64,000 bases of DNA, taken from contig WACJ01000268.1 in NCBI GenBank assembly GCA_008973525.1, forward strand, positions 310,001 to 374,000, given 5' to 3'. Made by a program: the position numbers and the translations under genes. Positions 39,813-51,900 of this stretch are shown one piece after another. Position 1 is the stretch's first letter; the number at the start of each line of letters is the position of its first letter. Origin of the DNA: Stenopsyche tienmushanensis. Taxonomy: Eukaryota; Arthropoda; Insecta; Trichoptera; Stenopsychidae. Below the pieces are notes generated by a model. The model saw only the letters and a program-made list of their open reading frames with translations, did not search any database and was not told the origin of the DNA.

Positions 39813-40803
39813 TTAGCGGAACCCATAAGTAATCAATTATTTCGAATTGAAACGAAAAATATTTTTTTACAATTTTGTTATAATTATTCAATCAATTATA
39901 TAATTTCCAATATTATTTAAAACTCTTTGCCATATTTCAGGCAAAGTTTCAATCTCTCTTTTATACAAAGAAGTTGACTTTGACTAAAAATAGTTCTTTA
40001 GGTGAATTTCAACTTCATTTCCATTCAAAACGTCTTATTTTCAATGGAGTGCCTAAATTTTTTTATAAACAATAATCAGACGGTGCAATATCTGGCGAAT
40101 ATGGCGAATGAGGTAGCAGTTCCCAATTAAATTCCCTATTTTTTTCCTGGGTTATTTTAGCTGCAAGGAGTCTAGTATTATCATGATGCAATATCACGCC
40201 TTTTCAGTTGACGAAATTTGTATGTTTTTCTAATAACTTTGCATTTACTCTGTCTAATTGTGAGCAATAAATTTGTGCATTGATAGTTTCTTCTAGTTTT
40301 AGAAACTCAAAGTGTATTATCCCACCATAATCCCACCATATGCTCAAAAGGACCTTTTTTTATAGTCAAAGACGGCTTAATGCCACACTTAATTTTAGAT
40401 CTGAATCCACTAGCGATTTCAGCAGCTCGATATCGAATTCAGTAGGTCTCCCACTTCGGTAGTCCTCAACTAGGCTAAAATTGCTACTTGAGAATCCTCG
40501 AAACCATCGTTGACATTTGTTGACTTTAAGAATTTTGCCGTAAAAACCACAAATTTTCTTAGATGTCTGTGTTGCGTTACAATCAATTTTAAAGTGGAAG
40601 AGCATAAGATGACGAATATGTTCTTCTGACGACTGCGTGTCTGACATGGTGTAGATAACGAGTTTACTTTTATCTTTGTGTAAATAAATGAGTCTATTCA
40701 ATAAGATACAATCAAATGCACAACCTCTTTAATCGAAACCTTAGCGATAACTGACATGTAACAACACGCTCCCAAAATAATTGATTACTTATGGGTCCCC
40801 TAA
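39813..40803 (-). mobile_element. Mariner element 1 of a pair, core-deleted (991 bp)
   Basis: Both ends read TAATTGATTACTTATGGGT on to CTAA and are flanked by TA. On the minus strand the transposase likely starts at the ATG at 40647 (MSDTQSSEEHIRHLMLFHF) and has a helix-turn-helix region and SLVEDYRSGRPTEFDIELL. It is then cut by a deletion of about 290 bases that removes the second helix-turn-helix and TCDEKW. A later segment keeps HHDNTR and [14 protein letters not shown] (second and third Asp). The element lies 1.5 kb beyond the cyclase stop codon. Confidence 0.85.
40366..40701 (-). pseudogene. Mariner transposase N-terminal fragment
   Basis: Open frame of 111 codons covering the DNA-binding N-terminal part of the transposase. 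The likely true start is the Met at 40647. It ends in unrelated residues (ALSRL) right after the internal deletion point, so it encodes no catalytic residues. Confidence 0.75.
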
Positions 40804-42355
40804 TAATAAAAATTCAGAAACTAACCCACTCTAGGGAAACTTGTTTAATATCTCTATTGCCTAATATAAATCATCTAAACTAGATTTTATACATCTTTTT
40901 GGTAACAGCATACATATAAGTATTCATTAAGTCCCTACAATAAGTCAATAATAACATTCCTGAAAGAGGAATTCAGGATGTTTTCAGTAGAAATGTCTTG
41001 ATTTTGTAAATTTTGCGACCACACTTAAGTAAGACTCTTGTACGTTTAAGATTGTCGTCATGATGAAGAACTATAATTTATCCCCTTTGAAATTCTATGA
41101 ATTCATTATATTAATAGTAAGAATTTTGTACAATGTAACGTTGCAATTGATTGCCAAACAATTCATTAAAAAGCTATTTTATTTTATTAAATCATGGTAT
41201 ATTTATAATATAACTTGCGAATTAGTATTGTTGAACGGGGCATTTATATTGTAAAAAATCAGAGCTATGAGATATCGATGCCTTTCATAACCTGAACCGA
41301 CAGACAAAAGCCAGGATAACATTTGATTCGGTTTACAATATTCAATAAACGCATTGAATTTGAAACGAACCTTTATAACAAGTCAAACAACTAATATTTG
41401 GTCTATTATTGTGAAATTTGCGGAAAAATGAAATTTCTATCAAGCTTATTTGAACCAATCTATTTATTTTGCTAAGTACATACATCACTGTGTTGAATCA
41501 GACGAGGGCTGAAAGTCATATGCAATGACGCTGAAAGTATTTTTTTACTGTACGAATGTACATTTTAACATCTATCCAATTACACATACACGTATTTACA
41601 ATCTGTGTACATTTCCATAACACGGGTATACTTTTTACATGTTTTAGAATTTTTTACACTTTCATATATTAAATAGAATACATAATTTACACGTTACATA
41701 TGCTGAATTTTATTCTCATCGAATGGTCCTTATTTTAGATTAAAGTACGTAAAGTTACAATATTTTCTCGTAAAACTTATCATGACAAAATTAAACACGC
41801 CCGTACATTGAATACTGATGAGAGCAACATTTCATACAACTGCTTTGAGCGTCAGATTACAATCAATCCTACCGTTTAGTATAAATACAAAATTACATTT
41901 TAAATGTCATTTTGAATAAGTATCTTTAAAAAAAAAATAAAAATAATAAATGCCATTGTTTTGTAACTAGTGCGATTTTCTGAACCATTCATAGATTTGT
42001 CTTATAATAAATGAGACTTGCGTTTATTTTGTGAATCTCGATATGAAAAATAAATATTCAGTCCACGAGAACTGCTTCTTAAACATAACTTTTTAATTTG
42101 ATACAATTAATTTAACATTTAGTAATATAATTGTTAGTTAAATTCAATGATTGACAAAGAATAAATGGCCATTATATAGTGTTTAACTATGGTTCAAAAA
42201 TGATCGCCGAAATCTAAATAGTTGACGTTTGACATAAGCACAATTAATATTACCTTAACAATAAATCAATAAATAGTCAAGTCTTTCGCTTTTCTACTAT
42301 CACATCCACACAAAAGAGATCTACATAGATATGTATCATGTACATCATTCATCCC
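40804..42355. other. Region downstream of the cyclase stop codon, including the 3' UTR
   Basis: AT-rich. The part nearest the gene is probably 3' UTR on the minus strand. No other gene seen. Confidence 0.45.
42023..42097 (-). terminator. Candidate polyadenylation signals of the cyclase gene
   Basis: On the minus strand, ATTAAA lies at 42097-42092 and AATAAA at 42028-42023, about 260 and 330 bases after the stop codon. These are the first canonical hexamers I see downstream. Such hexamers are common in AT-rich DNA, so the real cleavage site needs transcript data. Confidence 0.35.
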
Positions 42356-42940
42356 TCACACAATAGAATCGCCAGATTCATTCGTTTTGGCTAGCAACGG
42401 CACGCTAGCGCTAAAGTCTTGAGATTTATCACTAGATTTCTTCCCGCTCAGTTCCATGTCCTCCGGCGACGCCAGCTTTGGTAACCAATTATTATTCCCT
42501 ATTTTATGATTTTTTGGATTGGATTTCGGCGTGCCTGGGGTCATCTTATCCCGGTTCGTGATCGGTTGATTGAGGTTAAAAGATACGCTGCACGGGAGCT
42601 GGTTGCCGTTCTGCGGCTTTCCTATTACGCTGTTGGGAATATTATGACTGGATGAACTGGACTCCCTAGTGGAAATACCGTTCGTTACCAGGTCTTGTAT
42701 TAATATGTGGTTTTCTTGCTCCTTCTTTGGGGTTTCTGTTTTCTGAGCAGGCTGCAATAAGCAGGCTGATCCTCTTCTGCTCGAAGGGTGAGAGTATTGA
42801 TCTCTTTTCTGACGGAATGGCGTAAGTGCTGCATGACTGTTTGAATCTGAAGCTAGATTTCCGACAAGCTTATTCAAACTCTCTTCAGTAGGAACTTGTT
42901 TCTCTCCATTTAGCCAATATGTTGTTATTGTACCTTTGCC
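42356..42940 (-). CDS. Cyclase terminal exon: end of catalytic domain and C-terminal tail
   Basis: 194 codons plus stop. It begins [14 protein letters not shown], the conserved end of the cyclase fold, and continues as a hydrophilic tail of about 175 residues rich in Ser, Asn, Pro and Lys (for example [16 protein letters not shown] and [11 protein letters not shown]). The protein ends GDSIV; Ser-Ile-Val at the end fits a class I PDZ ligand (S/T-x-hydrophobic). Acceptor AG at 42941-42942. The exon is clearly richer in GC than the flanking DNA, and the reading frame stays open throughout. Confidence 0.93.
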   Translation of the reverse strand, partial: GKGTITTYWLNGEKQVPTEESLNKLVGNLASDSNSHAALTPFRQKRDQYSHPSSRRGSACLLQPAQKTETPKKEQENHILIQDLVTNGISTRESSSSSHNIPNSVIGKPQNGNQLPCSVSFNLNQPITNRDKMTPGTPKSNPKNHKIGNNNWLPKLASPEDMELSGKKSSDKSQDFSASVPLLAKTNESGDSIV

Positions 42941-45900
42941 CTAGAAAAACAAAAATATCCCATTTGTAATCTCATTCATATTAAAATATGATAATTAAAT
43001 AGAAGTGCCACTAAACAATGCCCATTTTAACATTATTTAAAGAGGTGTTTTTCAAGCTAGGGCATTGAATCTATTATTAGGGATCCATTGGGTATTTCCA
43101 TATTCGCATTAGCATTCATATATTAATTACAATAACAAATTCTGCAAATCAGAATTCTTAACATCATATAAGACATTGATCTTATGTGAAGAAATACACA
43201 GTTAATTTACACAGGTTGAGCTCCATTTATCTTCATTCATGATGTTGAAAAAACATTTACAGTTACGCTAGTAATTGTCATCGTATTTTTTTTAAAGAAA
43301 TGTTATTATACTATCATCCATTAGTAATTGATGAAAATGTGGTACACCATTAGCAGAAACATGGCACACATGTTGTGTCATCAGCTATTAGCGAACGTCG
43401 ATTTTGACACATATGTTGTATCATTCGCTATTGTAAGGCTAATAATTTGTTATTTATCTAATTTAATCGTACTTTGGTGTATATTATTATTTTTCCCAAT
43501 TGAAGGAAAAAGCCCTGCCTTTACAAAAATGAAAGAGTAAATGCTACTCTAGACAACTACAGTTGAAATAAGTATAAGATCATTAATTATATTTGCAAAC
43601 ACACATTCAATTTATATGCAAAATGGATTTAGTACAATATTGATTCAACTTAAATCGTTTTCTGGAACACATTTTTTCTTCTTCTGATGAATTAATAAAT
43701 AAATATGATAGTGAACCAAAAACGCATCCAATAATTAATAAGATTTATAATTATTTTAAACAATAAAAACGTAAGGTATATGAAATTTAAGGTATGAAAA
43801 AAAATATATATGAACCCAAAAAATATACTCCATAGACTTTGGTGATCGTCAAGTACATACATGTATACAATAACAGATAGCATCTCTTTCATTGCGGAAC
43901 AAAATAGGAAAGACGTCATTTCGCATACAATAGAACTCTGTTCGTGAATAGAGGCTTTCGCTTGTTTATTATACATACCCTTCGTGTTAAATATTTATGA
44001 ATTGAACGAATAAGTGTACAAAGATGAAATTTTGTCACAAAAATGTGTTCATTTACAATGGGATATTATTTACCTTCATCGTAACCGGTCCTCTACACTC
44101 CAAGTCGAAGGTCCCGAATGTGTCCAAAATGCTTTTTGTAGTAGGGCTGACATGGATGCGAAGCTCTTTTCCATTTGATTCCATTCTACTAGCCGTATTT
44201 ACAGTGTCTCCAAAGAGACAGTATCTTGGCATCTTCAAACCAACAACTCCGGCCACGCATGGACCTGTAAAAGGAACGGCGCTCGTCAGCATATATAGAG
44301 CCATTTTATTTTTCATTCAGGATTAAAAGCATACCTGTATGTATTCCGATCCGTAATTTCAATTGATCATCGGGTCTGTGTCGTATTCTAAATTTATGTA
44401 TATTTTCTAAAAGCGCCAGAGACATCCTTGCGATTTCTTTGGCATGACGATTTTCATTCCTAACTGGCAGCCCAGATACGACCATATAGCAATCACCAAT
44501 AGTTTCCACCTTAAATTCGTTGCAATTTTTTTTTTAAATATGAGTGTATATGAAGATATGAGTATGAATAAACCGACATGATGTTGTTAGCAAGTGTGTG
44601 CACGGGACATGTGTGAAGAGGTTAGTATAATCACATTAATATTTATTACTTTTTAACAACCGTAGGAAAATTTGTGGTATTTACGATGGTTTTGAAGATT
44701 CTCAAGTGGCAATTTTAGCCTAGTTGATGACCACCGAAATGGGAGACCCACTAAGTTCGATACCGAGATGCTGAAATCGCAAGTGGATTCAAATCAAAAA
44801 TTAAGTGTGACAGAAATAACGTCAAGACTTGGGGCTACTTGGTCAACAGTGCAAACATATTTGCACGCGATTGGCAAAAGTTATAGAGAGGGCGTTTGGA
44901 TTCCTCACCAATTGTCCGACACAAACAGGGATCAACGACGAAGTTGCTGCACATCGCTTATAACTAGACACCTTAACGAGAAATTTCTAGACCGGATTAT
45001 AACTTGTGATGAAAAATAGATATTATACGACAATGTTAAAAGAACTAAGCAGTGGCTTTCAACTGATCAACCGGCTGTACCAACTTCTAAACCTTCTTGG
45101 ACTATAAAAAAGATCCTTTTGAGCATATGGTGGGATTGTGGTGGGATAATACACTTTGAGTTTCTAAAACTAGAAGAAACTATCAATGCACAAATTTATT
45201 GCTCGCAATTAGACAGAGTAATTGCAAAGTTGTTAGAAAAACATACAAATTTCGTCCACTGAAAAACTTTCCTCAAAGTTCTAGGCACCGTATTGAAAAG
45301 AAGACGTTTTGAAATGTAAATGAAGTTGAAATTCACCTAAATAATTATTTTCCGTCAAAGTCAGCCGCATTTTATAAAAGAGAGATTGAAACTTTGCCTG
45401 AAAGATGGCAAACAGTTGTAAATAATAATAGAAATTATATAATTGAATGAATAATTAAAATAAAATCGTAACAATTTTTTCCCTTTTAATTGGAAATAAT
45501 TGATTACTTATGGGTCCCCCTAATATGTCATTTTTGTGGTTTATCTGGGTTTAAGGCTCAAAATAAAATACAGATAATATTTTTCAAGTGAAAATAGGTT
45601 GTTATTTGTGGATAATTTATATAGTATTTAAACAGTCGTTCTATTCAGTTTGAAGCAAATTTTAAGAGATTGAAAAAAATCATTCTTCAATTTACGATTT
45701 TTCCATCCCTGATGTTTATTTTATACAATCCCTAATTTGTATTTTTTAAATCAGTATTTATATCTAATTTAAAATCGATTTAAGACTTGTAAATTTTACC
45801 CCAAATAGTAAAAATAATTTATTTAACAAAAAAGCTTAAAAAATAAATTAAATTTTAATTCCCCTAATATTAATATAATGGAATCATAAAAATACCTTAT

Positions 45901-48900
45901 AAACATCGAAATTTTCTACTATGGAGTCAAATGAGGTATACAGGTCGTTGAGGAGATCAACCACTTCAAGGGGTGATGATTTTGCTGATAATTCTGTAAA
46001 GCCAACGATATCACTGAAGTATATGGTAACTTGCTCATATGTTTCAGCGACTACAGAATGACCACGTATCAATTGTGCTGCAACTGGCCTAAAATATATT
46101 TTTTAAACAAGTATTAGATTAAATTAGATCATTGATTATTGAAAATTTAGTGCCAAAGATTGGTTGATGCAAATAGCGCAGCAGTTATATATATTATATA
46201 TCAATTGCTTTAATTTTGTGATGTTTTATAATACAATTTAAAAATTTACTTACTTTGGTAAAAGCTGATATAATAACTCTTCACATTTCTTTTTCTCTTC
46301 TAAATAATCAGCTGTTCTTTCGTCAACTTGAGCTTCTAAATTATTAGCATATTGTTCCATTCTGAACAGCAAATTATCCAAAATGTTACCTTTCTCGTGC
46401 TCCCTAAAAAAATGCGAGAATTATTTAAATCGAGACGGTTTTCTATCACTTCCTAAGTAGGGATGAATTATACGAAGCGGAATTAAAACAAGGCATTTCT
46501 GTTGCGTAAGAGGCTTTCAATTTTAAATTTAAAATCGGTGCTTAAATCTGCTTAGCATTATAGATAGAAACCGGCCGAACAAGGAAAATTAACAGTAAAA
46601 GCTCTACATCGAGCTTTGTGGCTATGTAGCCTTAAAGAAGATCATACCATTAGTAAGCTTACGTGATGTATTATGCAGAATTATCGTACATGTCAACAAT
46701 GAAACTTAGGAAGTGGAATATTCACGTTAAGTTAGAGGATAACTACAAAAGCTTATGTAATATTAAGAAAGTTGCCTAAACAATATGCACACAAGACCAA
46801 GATTAAATTTAACTCTAAATCAATTATCATATTTCATATAATTATGTTATAATGAGTTAATAAGACATATTTTTTTGTTTAAGTTAATATCTTAATAAAC
46901 TTACTTGTTGAGCTTTCTTATAGCTGATTTAAGCTCTCCAAAGTCAGGTCGTACAGAAGGATCTTCAGCCCAACATTTTCGCATCAGATCAGCCACTCGT
47001 TCATTTTCATATGCTGCTAATTCTATCCGAGGTCTTAAGGGCTCTACCCTTAAAGACACTGCTGGAGGACATTGGCCTTGCTTGATATTATCAATCAGTT
47101 CTAAAAACGAGAGTAAATTTATTAAGATCAAAATCGAAATAAATTTGGAAATTTTTCATCGACTCAAAGCACTGACCTTTTGGTGAGAATTGAAAATCGT
47201 GCCCAATCCAGAAAACCCCTTGTCTTGATACTATCTCATGAATCACAATGCCAAAAGAGTAAACATCTCCCTTTTGCGTTCCCTCGGGAGGTGGAGACTT
47301 CATTCTCAATAATTCGGGAGACGTCCAAAGCTTTCCTGAAGAAAACAAAATGGAATATTATCACGGTTTTTACAGCTTCAAACAGGAGTGTTTTATCATG
47401 AAATGTAAACCTTATTTCTTCAATAAATTTTTTACTCGAGTTTCAGCTTTTACATTATTAAATACAAGATTCGTAGCTTTACTTTAAGGATAATTCAGAA
47501 GGTATAACATAAATTTTCAATTAATATTGTCCAATCAAAATCAATTTTATTTCATGTAAATCTTCATATCAATAATATTTAGAAAAATCACGCAACTATC
47601 ATAAATAATAATGTATTAGATTATATTCAATGTAATTCAGTTACAGTTGGAATGTTTTTCCAATATTGGTTCTAGTAAAAACATCCATATAAATGTTATA
47701 TACTATACGTCAGATAAGATTACGTCAAACATATAACAAGAACTACTATCTTTATGATTTATTCTGTAACAATATTATTTCTTCATGAAAATAATGGCAG
47801 CGTAAAAAAATTTTATCATGTATAATTTCATTTAAAAAATCAATTCAAATCAAATTCATATTGATTAAATATTCTAGGAATAGATTTGCATAGTGAACAT
47901 CCTAGCCATAATTTGCCCAATTGTTGGTATGGGAATTTAAATCTCAAATTTTTATTTTAATGATTTAGTTTAAAAAAAATCCTCGTTAATCTATGAGATT
48001 GTTAAGGCTACTTAATCACTTAATATTATGTAATTCATATCAAATATTTTGAACATACGTTTCCAATATGAATAAGATTTACGGTCTTCTGCTTCTTCAG
48101 ATGGCACTGTCCTCAATCTATGAATTCCAAAATCGGTTATCTTTAGGACGAATCGACTATCCACGACGCAGTTTGATGATTTCAATGCACCATGCGATTT
48201 GATGTCAGTTCCATGGAGAAAAGACATCCCCTTGATTGAAATAATTCATAAATTCATGAAATGCGTATAAATAATCATAATTAATACAAAAATCGAAATG
48301 TAATTTACCCTTGCAATATCATTCATGAGACTGACTTTGAACATCCAGTCTAATTTAAATTGTTCATTTTCGAGTATATCCTCCAAGGATCCTTTGGGAC
48401 AGTATTCCGTCAAAAGCGCACAGTTTGGTGGATCAATGCAAGCTCCGTAGAATCGAACGAGATGATCGTTTTGTAAATCTTTCATCTTTTTGAGCTCCAA
48501 AAGGAGCGGTCTTGTCAAGTCTATTTTCATTCTTTCCACTTTTTTAATCGCAACCTTTAATCCTTTATAAAATCCCCAAGGAACAAACGTTTGTCGTTCA
48601 CCACCAAGGGACATATTATCCTCTGAATTCATTGTCTGAAACGAAATTAATTCAAAGGGACTTCTTTGTATTAAAAATAGCCTTTTTGATATTACCTTGA
48701 ATAACATATAAAATAAATAAAATTTATGATATTCTTTCCCTTGAGCCATTGAATCTTTAATTTATGATTTCAATTTTTTTGCGGAAAATATATTCCTTTA
48801 ATAAAAAAGCATTGCTTTCAGGACTCCTAGATAAATCTCGCTAGTGTTCCAGTCTTAAAATACCTCGTTTTTATTCATATCTCCTATTCTCATATATTGC

Positions 48901-51900
48901 AGAGATAAATGGACCGTTTTTCACAATAAAGTGTTAGATATGCGATTTATCACGCGGACGGAACGAATCTCAAATAAATTTTGGCCGATAGATGTGACCA
49001 TCTGAGACTTTCGAATTCGGCATTTTCGATCATATCCATTTAATCGAAAATTGGTAAACACGCTTCGAAGATGAAACATCCCTCGAGATCAAGGATAAGC
49101 CATGAAAGCCACATTTTTACGATCTTGTAAAGTTCTACGCGGAACTTGATCCCTGCAAGCGTGCTAAGCTTAAGAAGAAAAGCTCATGATATTGACCAAA
49201 TACTGCCATAAAATGAAATGTCAAATTTAAAACGACCTCGCAATATAATATATTAAAGAAATATTCATGTCGGTCCAATATAAGATGATGTTTTTAACTC
49301 AACGGTCTAGTTTAATCCTGTACAAGAAATGCTGATGTTAAGTGGCAATCTGGAACATTTTGGGATCCCTCTGGGGTTGTTAAATAAAGCAATTTGGGGA
49401 AATTTACGCGTGAATACACGCATATATTTCTTAAGTCTATCGAAAATAGATCACATATCCGAAAAAAAGGCTCTTTTTCATTGATCCCAAATTTGCAAAT
49501 TAACCCTAAATCGTATTATTTTAAGAGTTATTAAATATATTTTTTAAATTACGCTGAGCATTACTATGGAGATTTAATTAAAGTCCTTTATATCGCATTT
49601 AATAATGAGCTTATCAAAGTAGATTTTCGAGAATTGAAATCTGGATTAATTTCAAAATTTCCACCGGCTTTCCTCCATTCCTTTATGCGACAAAATCAAT
49701 TAAGGATCTCAAGGAGTACGTTTTTGTAAAGGAAATTTTCTATGGGGCGTCATTTTATCCTCGTCGTTTTGGAAATGAGTTTAACAAAAACAACCCGTTT
49801 CGTATCAATAAGCCTCGTCACTAAATACAGAAACATATAAATAATTAAACCAATATTCGAATTATCAACGTCAGTTATGAGAAATACTTACAATTTGACT
49901 GTTTTTCCTCGCCAATGAGTACAAGCTGCCCCTATTTTTCATCCCTTGTGGAGCAAGCGATACGTCATTCCAGTTTATTCGCCATGTCATCATTGTTATT
50001 TCTACATCGAGACGGTGTCGCCTATGCAAAAAATACATTTAAAAAATATATAAATAAATCGACTACTGTGTGATCTAATTAAGAATATTTTTATGAGGTT
50101 GATAAAACTAATCCATACCACTAAAATTTTAAATATTGGGATTTCGTCACAGATTTATTTATAGGAAATAATTCTTACATCTCATCATAAATTATATTAT
50201 AAAATATATACAAATATTAATAAAATGCTATTCATTTCTAAATTCAATTAGAATGATTTTTCATTATCGTTGCCAATTTGTTAAAATCATCAAATATCTT
50301 CTCTGTAATGTAATTATATTATCGACGAGTTATTCTTCAATATAATTATCGTTTATATCATCAATACTCATTTTTTAATTAAAATCTAAGAAGATGCTTT
50401 ATCTCAAAATAGCTTTATGCTAAAGCAACTCGCTTTACACAATTTTAAATTGTAAATTTCTTATTGAATAATTAAAGAGGAGAATAATACGAATTATGTA
50501 AAACGACTCAAGACCAAAAAAACGTATTTTTTTGCATATATCGAGGGATTAGTGATGATAAAAATGATTAGCTTTATCAGTCTATTGTTCTTGATTCTAA
50601 TGAATTCTAATCCTAACATATATGATTATGGAATTTTGAAATTATCACTGAAGAGGCCCGGTCTTGCAGTAAACTGCATGTGATGCTGTAGGTCAAATTG
50701 ATTCGAATGTCACGCAAAAATGAAACATCTTCTCCTTTTCAAGCCCAATAAAGGGACCAATCGGTGATCGGTTGAAAAGATAGAGATAATCGTTTACATC
50801 ATAGACATGCTACGCGCATGCGCCGTGCCGCCTATACTATATATATAGCAAAGGGCAACTAGACCAGTAGCACGCCTTTTTTATTATATATTACACACGC
50901 AACTTTTAGCTAATGATTTCCGTTAACAAATGGAAGAAAAACAATGTTATATTTTTGAATAATTGTAATCTATACTATGAAGACGTTTATTATACACGTG
51001 ACTGCTAAATTTCATAAAGAATGCTCAACTAGGACGTGTGGGAGCACTTCCATGAGCTTGGAAAAAGTAGTTTCGAGAAAAACGCGTTTAAAGTTTCTCC
51101 TCGTCGACTTATATAACTTTACAAATTTAATTTATATTGACTTGAAAAAAAATATTTTTTTGAACCAACAAGGTAGAAACATCCCTTAACAATACATGAA
51201 CCATAGATTTCATATTTCTGTTAAATTTGCTGACTGCAGTGTCGACTAACTAACTGACTCTAGGGTCTACTTGGACCCTCGTAAAATGTAATTATTCTTA
51301 TTGTGTTACGTCGACGGTCAGTTTACTATCCATCATTAAAATACGAAGATGTCTTCGAATTTATAAAAAGCTTATTCAAGATATACTAATCAATAATTCT
51401 TTCCATAATTTTATTGAACAATATTGGTACATATTATTTTATTTGGACTGTAATCAAGGACCATTATTTTCCACTTGGATGTGATGTTCTGAGCGATTTT
51501 ATTGCATATGTAAAATAGTGATTGAATAAATTATGCATAAGATTATTTATAGGTTGATCATAAACATACGATAGATTCATTATAAAATAGTACTTTGGGT
51601 TATAAAAAGTATTTTGCTATAACAGCTTTTTATAATTATGATACTTTTTCGATTTACAGCACACAATAAAAAAAATTGTCACCATAAGAATTGCACTTTA
51701 AAAATTGGTTATTTTAATTAAACTGTAGATTTAACCTCGTTATTTCATATTCAAAGGCATCTAGATTAATATGGACTGTGTGCATGTTAATTAGGGTAGT
51801 TATCGGAAATGGGGTGTCGTTATGCAAATGGGTAAAATCAATAACAGTCACATAATTAACCCTAAATTCGAACCATTATCAGAGGAAGAAAATTTACATC

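Noticed and set aside
40366..45019. Mariner fragments as host genes
   Set aside because: They lie within inverted ends, carry stops and deletions, and match transposase motifs.
46905..47401. Plus-strand frames opposite the kinase-homology exons
   Set aside because: Antisense shadows of conserved cyclase exons on the minus strand.
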